Virus record (IMG/VR): IMGVR_UViG_3300008113_000118
Coordinates: 1 to 41,704 of that record
Source: a virus
Direction: 5' to 3' (one strand)
Length of the DNA stretch: 41,704 nucleotides
Shown piece by piece: positions 35,079 through 41,704 of this stretch. Each line of letters opens with the position of its first letter. Within the stretch, counting starts at the first letter, position 1. The translations under genes and the position numbers were made by a program. The notes beneath the pieces were generated by a model. The model made no database searches, was not told the origin of the DNA, and was given only the letters and a program-made list of their open reading frames with translations.

Positions 35079-35417
35079 ATGGCTGATACTAATTGCCTTC
35101 AGACGAAGGTGCGCAACATGAGCGGAAAGGAGGCCTTCTTCGGCTTCCTGCCTCCTCATGGCAAGCGTCTCGCTTCGGGTGAAGAGTACACCTTCTTCGG
35201 TTCCCCCGAGGCCTTGTTGGCTTCGATCACCAAGAAGCGCCAGCGCACTGCGTTGCAGAACGCGCTGACCACAGGCAAGGTCGTGCTCGTCTCGACTCCC
35301 GCCGTCCACGCTTACGACGCCACCCTCGATGTCACCAAGACCATTGGTGTCACCAACGGCAGCGTCACAGCTTCCGAACCCTGCTGGGGAGCTTACTCTA
35401 GCTCCATCGGCAGCTAA
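35079..35417 (+). CDS. small probable head protein
   Basis: 112 residues behind CGGAGG. Contains VRNMSGKEAFFGFLPPHGKRLASGEEYTFFG, then a helix rich in Lys/Arg (ITKKRQRTALQNAL), then a beta-like, Thr/Val-rich end. Such small proteins after capsid genes are often minor capsid or decoration proteins. It is the last gene before a strong terminator, closing the head module. Confidence 0.72.
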   Translation: MADTNCLQTKVRNMSGKEAFFGFLPPHGKRLASGEEYTFFGSPEALLASITKKRQRTALQNALTTGKVVLVSTPAVHAYDATLDVTKTIGVTNGSVTASEPCWGAYSSSIGS

Positions 35418-35441
35418 GTCGATAGCTAATAAAAAGCACTC

Positions 35442-35475
35442 AGAACCCACCCCCTCAAAGGGTGGGTTCTTTGCT
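35442..35475 (+). terminator. strong rho-independent terminator ending the head module
   Basis: An 11-bp stem, AGAACCCACCC/GGGTGGGTTCT, with a 7-base loop and a T-rich tail (TTTGCTT). It sits 24 bases after the previous stop codon and directly before a family promoter. Confidence 0.85.
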
Positions 35476-35509
35476 TAATTGGCGCAATATACGCGGCATA
35501 ATCAAATGA
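35473..35509 (+). promoter_or_regulatory. family promoter, copy 1 of the small-gene cassette
   Basis: GCTTAAT, 16 bases, GCATAAT, continuing as GGCATAATCAAATGA (35495-35509). This 15-base string is identical at 36467-36481. Precedes the small gene at 35567 by about 60 bases. Confidence 0.75.
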
Positions 35510-35566
35510 CCAATATGTAGCTGTGGCAGGAGCTACGGACGTATTGGGTATTTGGTTAGGTGAGTC

Positions 35567-35809
35567 ATGAAGACAACCACTTTGAGCTGCGGGGCAAACC
35601 TCGTCATCGGTGCGGTCATCGAGGACCGCGAGGTGGCGATGCGTCGCAGCCGACGCCTCCGCCAGGAGGCGGCTCTCTGGGCTTTCGCCCAGAAGGGTAT
35701 CTCCATCGATGACCTTATCGAGGTCATCGAGGCTGGCCGAAGGGCCGGTCCATTTGATGGCGCAGTCCTGCGCCAAGAAGCCATCGACCGCTTCAGTGCG
35801 GTCGCATGA
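35567..35809 (+). CDS. small hypothetical protein, first of the cassette
   Basis: 80 residues behind GGTGAG. Mostly helical and charged, Arg/Ala-rich (DREVAMRRSRRLRQEAALWAF; ISIDDLIEVIEAGRRAG). No known motif. It forms an independent transcription unit with its own promoter and downstream terminator, in contrast to the surrounding structural operons. That fits an early or accessory protein, possibly host-directed; function unknown. Confidence 0.72.
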   Translation: MKTTTLSCGANLVIGAVIEDREVAMRRSRRLRQEAALWAFAQKGISIDDLIEVIEAGRRAGPFDGAVLRQEAIDRFSAVA

Positions 35810-35814
35810 CCTTC

Positions 35815-35859
35815 AGCCCCTTAAAGCGGGGGCTTTATAAATACGCTTTTTTTAGCTAT
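35815..35859 (+). terminator. terminator element A (hairpin plus T7 run)
   Basis: Stem AGCCCC/GGGGCT just after the stop codon, then ACGCTTTTTTTAGCTAT at 35843-35859. The latter string recurs after the next two small genes. Confidence 0.72.
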
Positions 35860-35865
35860 CAGCCA

Positions 35866-35902
35866 GCTTAATCCACAGCAAAAACCCGTCATATTCAAGT
35901 GA
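35866..35902 (+). promoter_or_regulatory. family promoter, copy 2
   Basis: GCTTAAT, 16 bases, TCATATT, continuing as TCAAGTGA. The spacer shares CAGCAAAAACC with copy 3. Precedes the gene at 35971. Confidence 0.7.
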
Positions 35903-35970
35903 CATAGACATACCTATTCTGGTGTGTCGGGGCTCCCGTCGCCTATTCAAGACGGTAGGGGTTATGTGCC

Positions 35971-36390
35971 ATGAACAAGCTTATTGTTATGTACGTGGTT
36001 GCGGCTGCTGTCTTCTGTGCAGGCCTGGCCCTGCATGTGACGGCCCCCAAAGCCGCGAAAGAGACTCAAGTCCAGAAATGGACCTTGGTCCGCGACAAGA
36101 CCACGTATAAGGGCGAGAGTCTAACTGACCTCGACCTTATGTGGGTAATCTCCCCGAAAGGGGAGTGGCTTGTTGTTCCTGAAGCGCAGAAAGAGCGCTT
36201 CAAGAGCAGCAAGCAGGGGGAGCACGTGCAGCTCCCCGAGTCTGTCAAACTGTGGGATAGAGTCATCATGGCCCCTGGCCAGACTGACTCTGCCAAGCTG
36301 CAAACGGGCCTGCCTGTGAGCAGGCCCAACAGCCTCAACCCTGACATTAAGTCAGTGCTTATCCCCTCCTACTTTTACAGTAGGTCTTAA
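35971..36390 (+). CDS. small membrane-anchored or secreted protein
   Basis: 139 residues starting MNKLIVMYVVAAAVFCAGLALHV: two basic-end residues followed by a 19-residue hydrophobic stretch, an N-terminal signal anchor or signal peptide. The remaining part is polar and periplasm-like (VQKWTLVRDKTTYKGESLTDLDLMWVISPKGEWLVVPE). The upstream GGGGTT is only a weak ribosome site. Own promoter and terminator. It could alter the host envelope, for example against superinfection; this is a guess from topology. Confidence 0.75.
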   Translation: MNKLIVMYVVAAAVFCAGLALHVTAPKAAKETQVQKWTLVRDKTTYKGESLTDLDLMWVISPKGEWLVVPEAQKERFKSSKQGEHVQLPESVKLWDRVIMAPGQTDSAKLQTGLPVSRPNSLNPDIKSVLIPSYFYSRS

Positions 36391-36395
36391 CCCAC

Positions 36396-36436
36396 CGTCC
36401 TGGCGAGGACGTAAAACATACGCTTTTTTTAGCTAT
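36396..36436 (+). terminator. terminator element B
   Basis: Stem CGTCC/GGACG around loop TGGCGA, then ACGCTTTTTTTAGCTAT (36420-36436). Same design as elements A and C; the TGGCGA loop is shared with C. Confidence 0.75.
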
Positions 36437-36444
36437 TGGCTAAA

Positions 36445-36481
36445 GCTTAATGCGCAGCAAAAACCAGGCATAATCAAATGA
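36445..36481 (+). promoter_or_regulatory. family promoter, copy 3
   Basis: GCTTAAT, 16 bases, GCATAAT within GGCATAATCAAATGA, identical over 15 bases to copy 1. Precedes the gene at 36537 by about 55 bases. Confidence 0.75.
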
Positions 36482-36536
36482 TATGGCATAGCCTTTACAC
36501 AAATGAGTTGTAGAGAGTGCCTTGTTGGAGAGCGTT

Positions 36537-36713
36537 ATGGACAGCTTTATTCAAGAGGCCCAGCATAGCCTTGATAACGTAAGGAGCCTTAACGAGCTGC
36601 AAGACCACGAGTCTGTGGCCATGGCTCTGCAAGTCATGGCGGCTGCGTTTTTGTTGGAAGCGCAGAGGCAGCATGAAAAACACTTAAAGCTACAGGCTTA
36701 TCTAAGGCTGTAG
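36537..36713 (+). CDS. very small helical protein, third of the cassette
   Basis: 58 residues; ATG 36537 chosen because TTGGAG lies 8 bases upstream. Predicted as one or two amphipathic helices (FIQEAQHSLDNVRSLNELQDHE; LEAQRQHEKHLKLQAYLRL). No known motif. Independent transcription unit with terminators on both sides. Function unknown. Confidence 0.65.
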   Translation: MDSFIQEAQHSLDNVRSLNELQDHESVAMALQVMAAAFLLEAQRQHEKHLKLQAYLRL

Positions 36714-36714
36714 C

Positions 36715-36760
36715 TTTACGCCCTGGCGAGGGCGTAAAACAAACGCTTTTTTTTAGCTAT
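36715..36760 (+). terminator. terminator element C
   Basis: A 9-bp stem, TTTACGCCC/GGGCGTAAA, with loop TGGCGA, then ACGCTTTTTTTTAGCTAT with eight T residues (36743-36760). Also GCGT/ACGC can pair next to the T run. Confidence 0.8.
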
Positions 36761-36779
36761 CAGACAAATCGTTTAACGT

Positions 36780-36804
36780 GGTATCATGCATAAAAGTGTA
36801 TAGC
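36780..36804 (+). promoter_or_regulatory. possible promoter for the neck/tail module
   Basis: A/T-rich stretch with GCATAAA and GTGTATAGC, 24 bases before ATG 36828. It only partly resembles the family promoters: the GCTTAAT box is missing at the expected distance. Confidence 0.4.
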
Positions 36805-36827
36805 TACTTACGTTAGAGGGACAGTTC

Positions 36828-37745
36828 ATGGCTGATCCATCCAGCGTCGATTGTGCAGATCAACTCATCATTCGACCCAGAATAACACGAGTCGAAGGCC
36901 AGCCCATTCTGGCCAAAGTGCCTTCCCTGCTGACCAGCCAGGGCGTCACACCGTTTATCGAGATGGTGCTGCGCGACAGCGAAGGCCGACCCATCAACCT
37001 GACCACCTGCGGCTTCAACTCCTCCAACAGCTCTTCTATTGGCACAGGCGTCAGCGTCGTCGGCAAGCTGCGCGAGGCTATGGGTTTATCCGCCAACCTG
37101 CCAGCCATCACGCTTGACGCAGCCGTGTGGGATGCCGACTCTGGAACCATTCGCGCCAGGGTCCCTGCCGAGGCGACCGAGCTGAACCAGATTCTGCGAG
37201 GACAGTGGGCCGTCGTGGACAGCGACAACTCGGTGCTGTTTACCACTCCGTTCTTCCTGTTCGTGGACCGTGGCGAGTTCGGCAGCACCTTCAACCCAAA
37301 AGGCGTGCCCAGCCCAAACGACATTCGCGTCTTCCTGCGCGACAGCGCCCCAGAAGACAACTATCTGCTAAACGAGCTGGAGTTCGACCTGACAGAGATC
37401 GTCGAGTCGGCGATTCGCTGCATCGATCACTTCAACAACGCCCAGCCGCCGATTCCTCAGAAGTTTACCACCATAACCTTTCCCAACACGGCCATCCTGC
37501 TGACTGGCATCATGGGCTATCTGTACCAGATCGCAGCCAAGCACTATCGGCGAAACCATCTGCCCTACAGCGCTGGCGGCGTGCAGGTCGATGACAAGAA
37601 TAAGGCCAGCGAGTACGAGCAGCTGGGCATGCAGATGGTTGCTGAATACCAGCAGTGGACGAAGAACAAGAAAGCCCAGTTCAACGCCCAGAACTTCAAC
37701 GGCACCTTTGGCTCTGGGTACGAGTATAGCGGCAGGTGGAGGTAA
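36828..37745 (+). CDS. probable neck/head-tail connector protein
   Basis: 305 residues behind GAGGGACAG. The N-terminal half is beta-predicted (IIRPRITRVEGQPILAKV; FIEMVLRDSEGRPINLTTCGF) and looks like an Ig-like or sandwich domain. About 190-260 is helical (LTEIVESAIRCIDHFNNAQPP), and the C-terminus is polar with many Asn/Gln/Tyr. The module order (this gene, zinc-containing protein, terminator-like protein, sheath) fits head completion or neck proteins. Specific role is inferred. Confidence 0.72.
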   Translation: MADPSSVDCADQLIIRPRITRVEGQPILAKVPSLLTSQGVTPFIEMVLRDSEGRPINLTTCGFNSSNSSSIGTGVSVVGKLREAMGLSANLPAITLDAAVWDADSGTIRARVPAEATELNQILRGQWAVVDSDNSVLFTTPFFLFVDRGEFGSTFNPKGVPSPNDIRVFLRDSAPEDNYLLNELEFDLTEIVESAIRCIDHFNNAQPPIPQKFTTITFPNTAILLTGIMGYLYQIAAKHYRRNHLPYSAGGVQVDDKNKASEYEQLGMQMVAEYQQWTKNKKAQFNAQNFNGTFGSGYEYSGRWR

Positions 37746-37748
37746 CCC

Positions 37749-38567
37749 ATGACTGACCGCTCGCAGATAGCCAGCCCGTTCGAGCGCGTGCGTATCCGCT
37801 ACTCAGTTGACGGCGACACGCGCCTGGAGTGGGACCTGTCCAGGCTGTTTACCGATCCGCAGCCCCACACCTTCACGCTGCAAGGGGCTTACTCGTCAAC
37901 GGACAACACCACGTTCGCGAACATAGGTTTACCTGTGCAGAACGTGTCGTTTGCCATTGATGACGAGAAGAGAGTCTTTGCCCAGACGCAGGACTTCTAC
38001 TATCGCATCAAGCTGGTGACGCCTCTGCGGACGTACTACTCCGAGATCGTCTCGGCGTTCAAGAACCTGAACTTCAGGGACTGGCGTCTGGCCCGTGACG
38101 TTATTCGCAAGGAGAAACTGAGGCACAGCAAGTACACTTCGTTGCAGGGATTTCTCCTAAAACGTAAACGTTACGAGTCGCGATGTACTAGCTGCACTGA
38201 TCCGCTAACAGAAGAGGTCACCGACAGCAATTGCCCAGTCTGCAAGGGAACAGGACTCATAGGCGGCTATTTCGCTGCTGTTCCTGCTTTTTTGGAGCTG
38301 CCTCCCAACATGCAGAGGGAGGAGATGGACAACGCGCAGGCTGTCGGCACCAAGAAGGATGTTATCTTTCAAAACTGCCGAATGCTTGGTGATCCGATAC
38401 CCGACAGCTATGATGTGTTTGTCGATAGCGGCAGCGATAGAAGGTTTATAATCCACGAGATAACCTCATCGGCTATCATGCGAGGATATCCAGTGGCCTT
38501 TAATGTCAATGTGCGACAGGCCAACTTCTCAGATGTTGTTTACTCCATTCCGATGGCAGGGGCATGA
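37749..38567 (+). CDS. neck/tail-completion protein with zinc-ribbon motif
   Basis: 272 residues behind GGAGG, 3 bases after the previous stop. The N-terminus is beta-rich, like an Ig or fibronectin domain (RVRIRYSVDGDTRLEWDLS; YYRIKLVTPLRTYYSEIV). A four-cysteine motif (Cys146, Cys149, Cys162, Cys165; CTSC...CPVCKGTGLIGGY) is a likely zinc site. The motif followed by GTGxxGGY recurs in structural proteins encoded in many phage neck/tail regions, which I recall without being able to search. The C-terminal part is beta-predicted. The exact name is uncertain. Confidence 0.77.
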   Translation: MTDRSQIASPFERVRIRYSVDGDTRLEWDLSRLFTDPQPHTFTLQGAYSSTDNTTFANIGLPVQNVSFAIDDEKRVFAQTQDFYYRIKLVTPLRTYYSEIVSAFKNLNFRDWRLARDVIRKEKLRHSKYTSLQGFLLKRKRYESRCTSCTDPLTEEVTDSNCPVCKGTGLIGGYFAAVPAFLELPPNMQREEMDNAQAVGTKKDVIFQNCRMLGDPIPDSYDVFVDSGSDRRFIIHEITSSAIMRGYPVAFNVNVRQANFSDVVYSIPMAGA

Positions 38568-38725
38568 TGGAGAAGCCAGACAAGCAGACTGAAAAGCGCG
38601 TTAGCCTGCTTCCCAAGGTCAAGATCATGGACTGGAAGCCAGACGAAAGTCTTAGCGCCAAGATTTCTGAGTCTTGGGGTCTGGAGGGGAAAAATGAGCG
38701 ATCCTCAGCCGATAGACCCAAATAA
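38564..38725 (+). CDS. short overlapping hypothetical protein
   Basis: 53 residues, beginning ATGATG over the stop of the preceding gene and ending 32 bases inside the next. Charged (MEKPDKQTEKRVSLLPKVKIMDWKPDES) with no motif. The stop-start overlap and the ribosome site of the next gene placed inside it suggest translational coupling. It may be a real small connector-associated protein or merely a coupling peptide. Confidence 0.5.
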   Translation: MMEKPDKQTEKRVSLLPKVKIMDWKPDESLSAKISESWGLEGKNERSSADRPK

Positions 38726-39320
38726 GCCCAGTAATTGGTGCAGCATTGCGCCAAGACCTCATTTAATGACTGGGTTTTTTAGGGAATGGTTTATCAATCA
38801 CTTTGCAAACGCTGACAACATAGAAGCCAAAGAATTGCGTGGAAAACTGTGGAAAGCAGTACCTTCCACAGATATAGTCGTTGAGTCTATTACACAATGG
38901 CGGCCTGACTTGACGCAAAAAAGACCTGCAATCATAATTAAACGTAATGACTGGCAAGTTAATCGTGTTACTATACGTGATGAGCGGCATGGAAGTATAA
39001 ACTGGGATGGATCAAAAGACTACGCTGTTATGATATCGGGTAGTCACACTCTTTTTTGCATAGCCGGAAAAGGTGCTGAGGCTGAAATACTAGCTGGTGA
39101 AGTTTATAGAGACTTAATGCAGTTTGCACCAGTGATTAGAGACGAACTAGCGCTAATCAAGTTTGTAGTTGTTTCAGTGGGCAGTCTTTTTGAGCTTGAA
39201 GAAGCAAAAGAGACTTACGGAGTGCCTGTCACAGTGTCATACGTAGCAGGTGAATCCTGGAAGCTTATACCACAAGCACCGGTTTTAAAAAGTATTGTGT
39301 TATCTAAGTTCATTCCTTAA
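38694..39320 (+). CDS. probable tail-terminator/neck completion protein
   Basis: 208 residues behind GGAGGGG. Contains DYAVMISGSHTLFCIAGKGAEAEILAGEVYRDL, a pattern I associate with tail-completion or terminator proteins, followed by FELEEAKETYGVPVTVSYVAGESWKLIPQAP. It immediately precedes the sheath gene, as tail terminators often do. The entire gene is AT-rich with TTA, ATA and AGA codons, unlike the sheath gene after it, which suggests different origin or recombination. Confidence 0.72.
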   Translation: MSDPQPIDPNKPSNWCSIAPRPHLMTGFFREWFINHFANADNIEAKELRGKLWKAVPSTDIVVESITQWRPDLTQKRPAIIIKRNDWQVNRVTIRDERHGSINWDGSKDYAVMISGSHTLFCIAGKGAEAEILAGEVYRDLMQFAPVIRDELALIKFVVVSVGSLFELEEAKETYGVPVTVSYVAGESWKLIPQAPVLKSIVLSKFIP

Positions 39321-39337
39321 ACTAAGAGTTAGATATC

Positions 39338-39353
39338 GTGTCTAATTAGACAC
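39338..39353 (+). promoter_or_regulatory. perfect palindrome before the sheath gene ribosome site
   Basis: GTGTCTAATTAGACAC, a 16-base perfect palindrome, ending 3 bases before CGGAGGAG. The arms GTGTC/GACAC are the same as in the hairpin at 31339-31355. The sequence AGATATCG also occurs near both. Either an RNA hairpin controlling translation or a protein-binding site. Confidence 0.55.
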
Positions 39354-39366
39354 AACGGAGGAGATC

Positions 39367-41704
39367 ATGGCTTACGTTCTTCCACAGGTTACGGTATTCC
39401 AAGAGTTCAACATTGTTCCCGTTAATTCAGCTGCTCCACGGGCAGCGCACATTACCGGTGGACACGCAAAGCTTTTCCGTTACAGCAACGCTGACGAAAA
39501 AGCCATTGTCAACCTTGGCGAGTACGACAGCGTAGCCGACCAGGCTTACCTGTGGCCAGAGCGTCCCGCTGGCGGTGTGGTAGACCACACCTTCACCAAG
39601 CTGTACGTTGAAGACGCCCTTCTAGAGTACTACGTCAACAACGCCAGCTCGGGCAACGCCGTCGCCCCCGTATCCGGTTACAAGAACCGCGTGCGCGACT
39701 CAGGCACTAGCTTCAAGACCAACACCGCCAGCTATCCCCGCTCAGCTACCCTCTACGACCGCGACGTGAAGGTAGGTGACTCTGTATACATCCGTGGCGT
39801 GTCTGGCGGCGAGGAGTACACCCTCAACACCACCGTGCGCGGGTTTGTGGGCGACGCCGTAGCCGCCACTATCGGCACAGCATCGTCAGCTTCCAGCAAC
39901 AAGGCTACTCAGACCCTGTCCACCAACATCGACATTCTCGGTCTGAAGAACTCGATCACTCTAACCGCCGACGCCTCGGGCTATAACGGCCTGGAAGACG
40001 GCGACATCGACGAGTCCTACACCGTTGAAGTCGCTCAGAGCTCCATCGGCGGCGACCTGACCACAGCCCGCCTGCGCGTGACCTCCTCCAGCGGCAACGA
40101 CAATCAGTCCTCTGTCACTCCCGCAGGCGCTGGCGGCTTCACTGAGATCGGCACCCGTGGTCTTCTGGTCGAGTTCGACGTAAACTCCACTGCGTCGGCC
40201 AGCTCCGCAGCCGACGACGAAGACATCAGCCCCAACGACTTGGTCGTCGGTCAGAAGTGGCGCGTGCGCGTGAAGCAGGCCTTCACCGCCCCCACAGCCA
40301 CCAAGGGCGGGACTTACACCGGCCTTAAGGACACGACCTACATCGTCGAAGTGACCAAGGGCGGCACCTACGCCTCCAGCCCAGAGATCACTGTCTCCAC
40401 GACCACCGGCTACGATGTCGGCACTCCAGTAGTCGTATCGGCAGCTTCCACGGCTGTCACCGTCGGTAACTACGGTGTCACCGTCAGCTTCAACCAGACC
40501 GCTCTCTGCACTGGCGACAAGTACTACATGGTCGCTACCGCAGCCACTCAGGGCGCTATGAAGACGCTGATCCTGGCTGACGACCTGCCCGAAGAGCTGG
40601 AATCCGCTGTCGATCTCGACCTTAAGCTTTTCATCAAGAAGAGCATCCTGGTCGAGAAGAACCTCGAAGCCGACGCTCCTAACGTGGCCTATGAGGTCAG
40701 CGACACCGAGATCACCGTCCAGTCCGGCATCCTTCTGCACGACAGCAGCTGGACCGACAACGGCGTTGCCTTGCCACTGGCTCTTAAGGGCGGCACAGTG
40801 TTCGTCGAGTACAGGGCCTGGCTGCCCGACTACGTCGGCACCGTCGAGAGCATTGCCGACGCGGCCGAAATTCCCAGCCTTCTGGGCCAGATCAGCCCCG
40901 ACAACCCGCTCTGCTGGGGCGTTTACCTCGCCCTCCAGAACGCCAACGGCCAGCCCGTCTTCTTCACTTCCGTCACCGACCCGTCCAACGTGGACGACTG
41001 GGCCGTGGCGCTGGAAGGCCTGGACGGACAGGACCAAATCTACAACCTGGTGCCGCTGACCAACAACGAGACCGTGCAGGGCCTGTGGAAGGCCCATGTC
41101 GAGTCCCAATCCGGCCCCGAAGTCGGCAACTGGCGTGCGACAATCTTTGGCATCGAGGTTACTGGCGTCAAGCGTATCCTCAGCGAGGCCAACAGCGTCG
41201 GCGGTAGCACCATCCTGGCCAGACTGGCCGACGACAACACCACCTCTGGCACGCAGTACACTCTGCTGTCGGTTCCCGCCAACAACGCCAAGTTCATCAC
41301 AAAGGGCGTCAAGGCTGGCGACACCGTCCGCTACCTGTACAGCACAGACGCTTTTGGCGACGAAACCTACAGCGAGTTCGTCATCGACGAGGTCCTGTCG
41401 GAATCCAGCCTGCGCCTCGTAACCGGTCACGGCAGCGCCATCACCGTCGGCCAGAAGGCTGAAATTTGGCGCACCCTCGACCGCTCCGGTCGCGCCGCTG
41501 AGGCTGTCGAGCAGGTCGGTGCCCACAGCAGCCGCCGCGTCGTGGTTATAGCCAACCCGACCGTGGGCTTGGACGGTGCTGTGTTCCCTGGTTATTTTGC
41601 CGCTGCGGCCATCGCAGGACTTCGCTCGGGCGTCCTGCCCCAGCAGGGTCTGACCCGCGTCAGTCTTTCAGGCATCGACGATGTCGGAGAGCTGGTCACT
41701 GAGC
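39367..41704 (+). CDS. tail sheath protein, 3' end outside window
   Basis: 779 codons are present without a stop, starting at ATG 39367 behind CGGAGGAG. The N-terminus (YVLPQVTVFQEFNIVPVNSAAPRAAHITGGHAKLFRYS) and RPAGGVVDHTFTKLYVEDALLEYYV are typical of sheath proteins of large myoviruses. The central domains are Thr/Ser-rich and beta-predicted (about 110-440), likely surface-exposed insertions. The end of the window contains VVVIANPTVGLDGAVFPGYFAAAAIAGLRSG, the conserved sheath core where known family members have an A-x-x-x-A-x-x-A helix. The sheath contracts to drive the tube through the host envelope. Codon usage is highly optimised. The C-terminus, with the final sheath core, lies outside. 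Confidence 0.87.
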   Translation, partial: MAYVLPQVTVFQEFNIVPVNSAAPRAAHITGGHAKLFRYSNADEKAIVNLGEYDSVADQAYLWPERPAGGVVDHTFTKLYVEDALLEYYVNNASSGNAVAPVSGYKNRVRDSGTSFKTNTASYPRSATLYDRDVKVGDSVYIRGVSGGEEYTLNTTVRGFVGDAVAATIGTASSASSNKATQTLSTNIDILGLKNSITLTADASGYNGLEDGDIDESYTVEVAQSSIGGDLTTARLRVTSSSGNDNQSSVTPAGAGGFTEIGTRGLLVEFDVNSTASASSAADDEDISPNDLVVGQKWRVRVKQAFTAPTATKGGTYTGLKDTTYIVEVTKGGTYASSPEITVSTTTGYDVGTPVVVSAASTAVTVGNYGVTVSFNQTALCTGDKYYMVATAATQGAMKTLILADDLPEELESAVDLDLKLFIKKSILVEKNLEADAPNVAYEVSDTEITVQSGILLHDSSWTDNGVALPLALKGGTVFVEYRAWLPDYVGTVESIADAAEIPSLLGQISPDNPLCWGVYLALQNANGQPVFFTSVTDPSNVDDWAVALEGLDGQDQIYNLVPLTNNETVQGLWKAHVESQSGPEVGNWRATIFGIEVTGVKRILSEANSVGGSTILARLADDNTTSGTQYTLLSVPANNAKFITKGVKAGDTVRYLYSTDAFGDETYSEFVIDEVLSESSLRLVTGHGSAITVGQKAEIWRTLDRSGRAAEAVEQVGAHSSRRVVVIANPTVGLDGAVFPGYFAAAAIAGLRSGVLPQQGLTRVSLSGIDDVGELVTE

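Noticed and set aside
35418-36827. Hairpins of the small-gene cassette as tRNA genes or small RNAs
   Set aside because: No cloverleaf or anticodon arm can be drawn; the hairpins are followed by T runs and behave as terminators.
38564-38725. Overlap of small ORF with neighbours as a programmed frameshift for a tail chaperone
   Set aside because: No slippery heptamer is evident, and the following gene has its own strong ribosome site and start; tail chaperones also normally lie after the tube gene.
39961-41526. 521-codon open frame on the minus strand inside the sheath gene
   Set aside because: It mirrors the GC-rich third positions of the sheath gene, has low-complexity Val/Gly/Asp content, no ribosome site and no recognisable domain.

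Overview
The window is part of the genome of a large tailed bacteriophage with a contractile tail (myovirus morphology). The evidence is a contiguous head and tail module: prohead-protease-like protein, acidic scaffold-like protein, major-capsid-like protein, neck/tail-completion-like proteins and a tail sheath. There is no bacterial housekeeping gene context. The coding is very dense: 40 protein genes, no gene-free stretch longer than about 160 bases, and many TGATG/ATGA stop-start overlaps. No tRNA, rRNA, CRISPR array or insertion sequence was seen. The host cannot be named from the sequence. Base composition is moderately GC-rich, with several AT-richer patches inside single genes.

Layout. 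(1) Positions 1-2875, minus strand: the 5' part of a class II (adenosylcobalamin-type) ribonucleotide reductase, interrupted by a 375-residue intein placed exactly in front of the catalytic cysteine. (2) 2877-2991: a divergent control region with promoter-like sequences on both strands and a hairpin at the start of the reductase leader. (3) 2992-31282, plus strand: a long operon-like run. It mixes glycine-zipper membrane proteins and Ala/Pro-rich proteins with a multisubunit-type RNA polymerase. The polymerase is organised as a beta plus N-terminal beta-prime fusion (7930-12381) and a separate C-terminal beta-prime protein (15454-17361). A Snf2-like SF2 ATPase (20098-21576), several large unassigned proteins and the prohead protease candidate (29822-31282) also lie here. 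(4) 31369-35417: scaffold-like protein with a dockerin/EF-hand-like loop, small head proteins and the capsid protein. (5) 35418-36827: a cassette of three small genes, each bounded by its own terminator and promoter. (6) 36828-41704: neck/tail completion genes and a tail sheath running off the right edge.

How it may work together (inference). The polymerase genes lie inside a block of presumed virion proteins, not with replication genes. Many proteins of this block share short lysine-x-alanine motifs, often in an N-terminal helix, and six carry Gly-rich transmembrane segments. This fits a polymerase, an ATPase and membrane-active proteins that are packaged in the capsid, possibly trimmed by the prohead protease, and delivered into the host with the DNA. 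That is a hypothesis. What is directly seen is the gene order, the motifs and the conserved polymerase active-site residues.

Four short sequences with the same layout (GCTTAAW, 16 bases, then nCATAWW) form a convincing promoter family. One precedes the long operon and three lie in the small-gene cassette.
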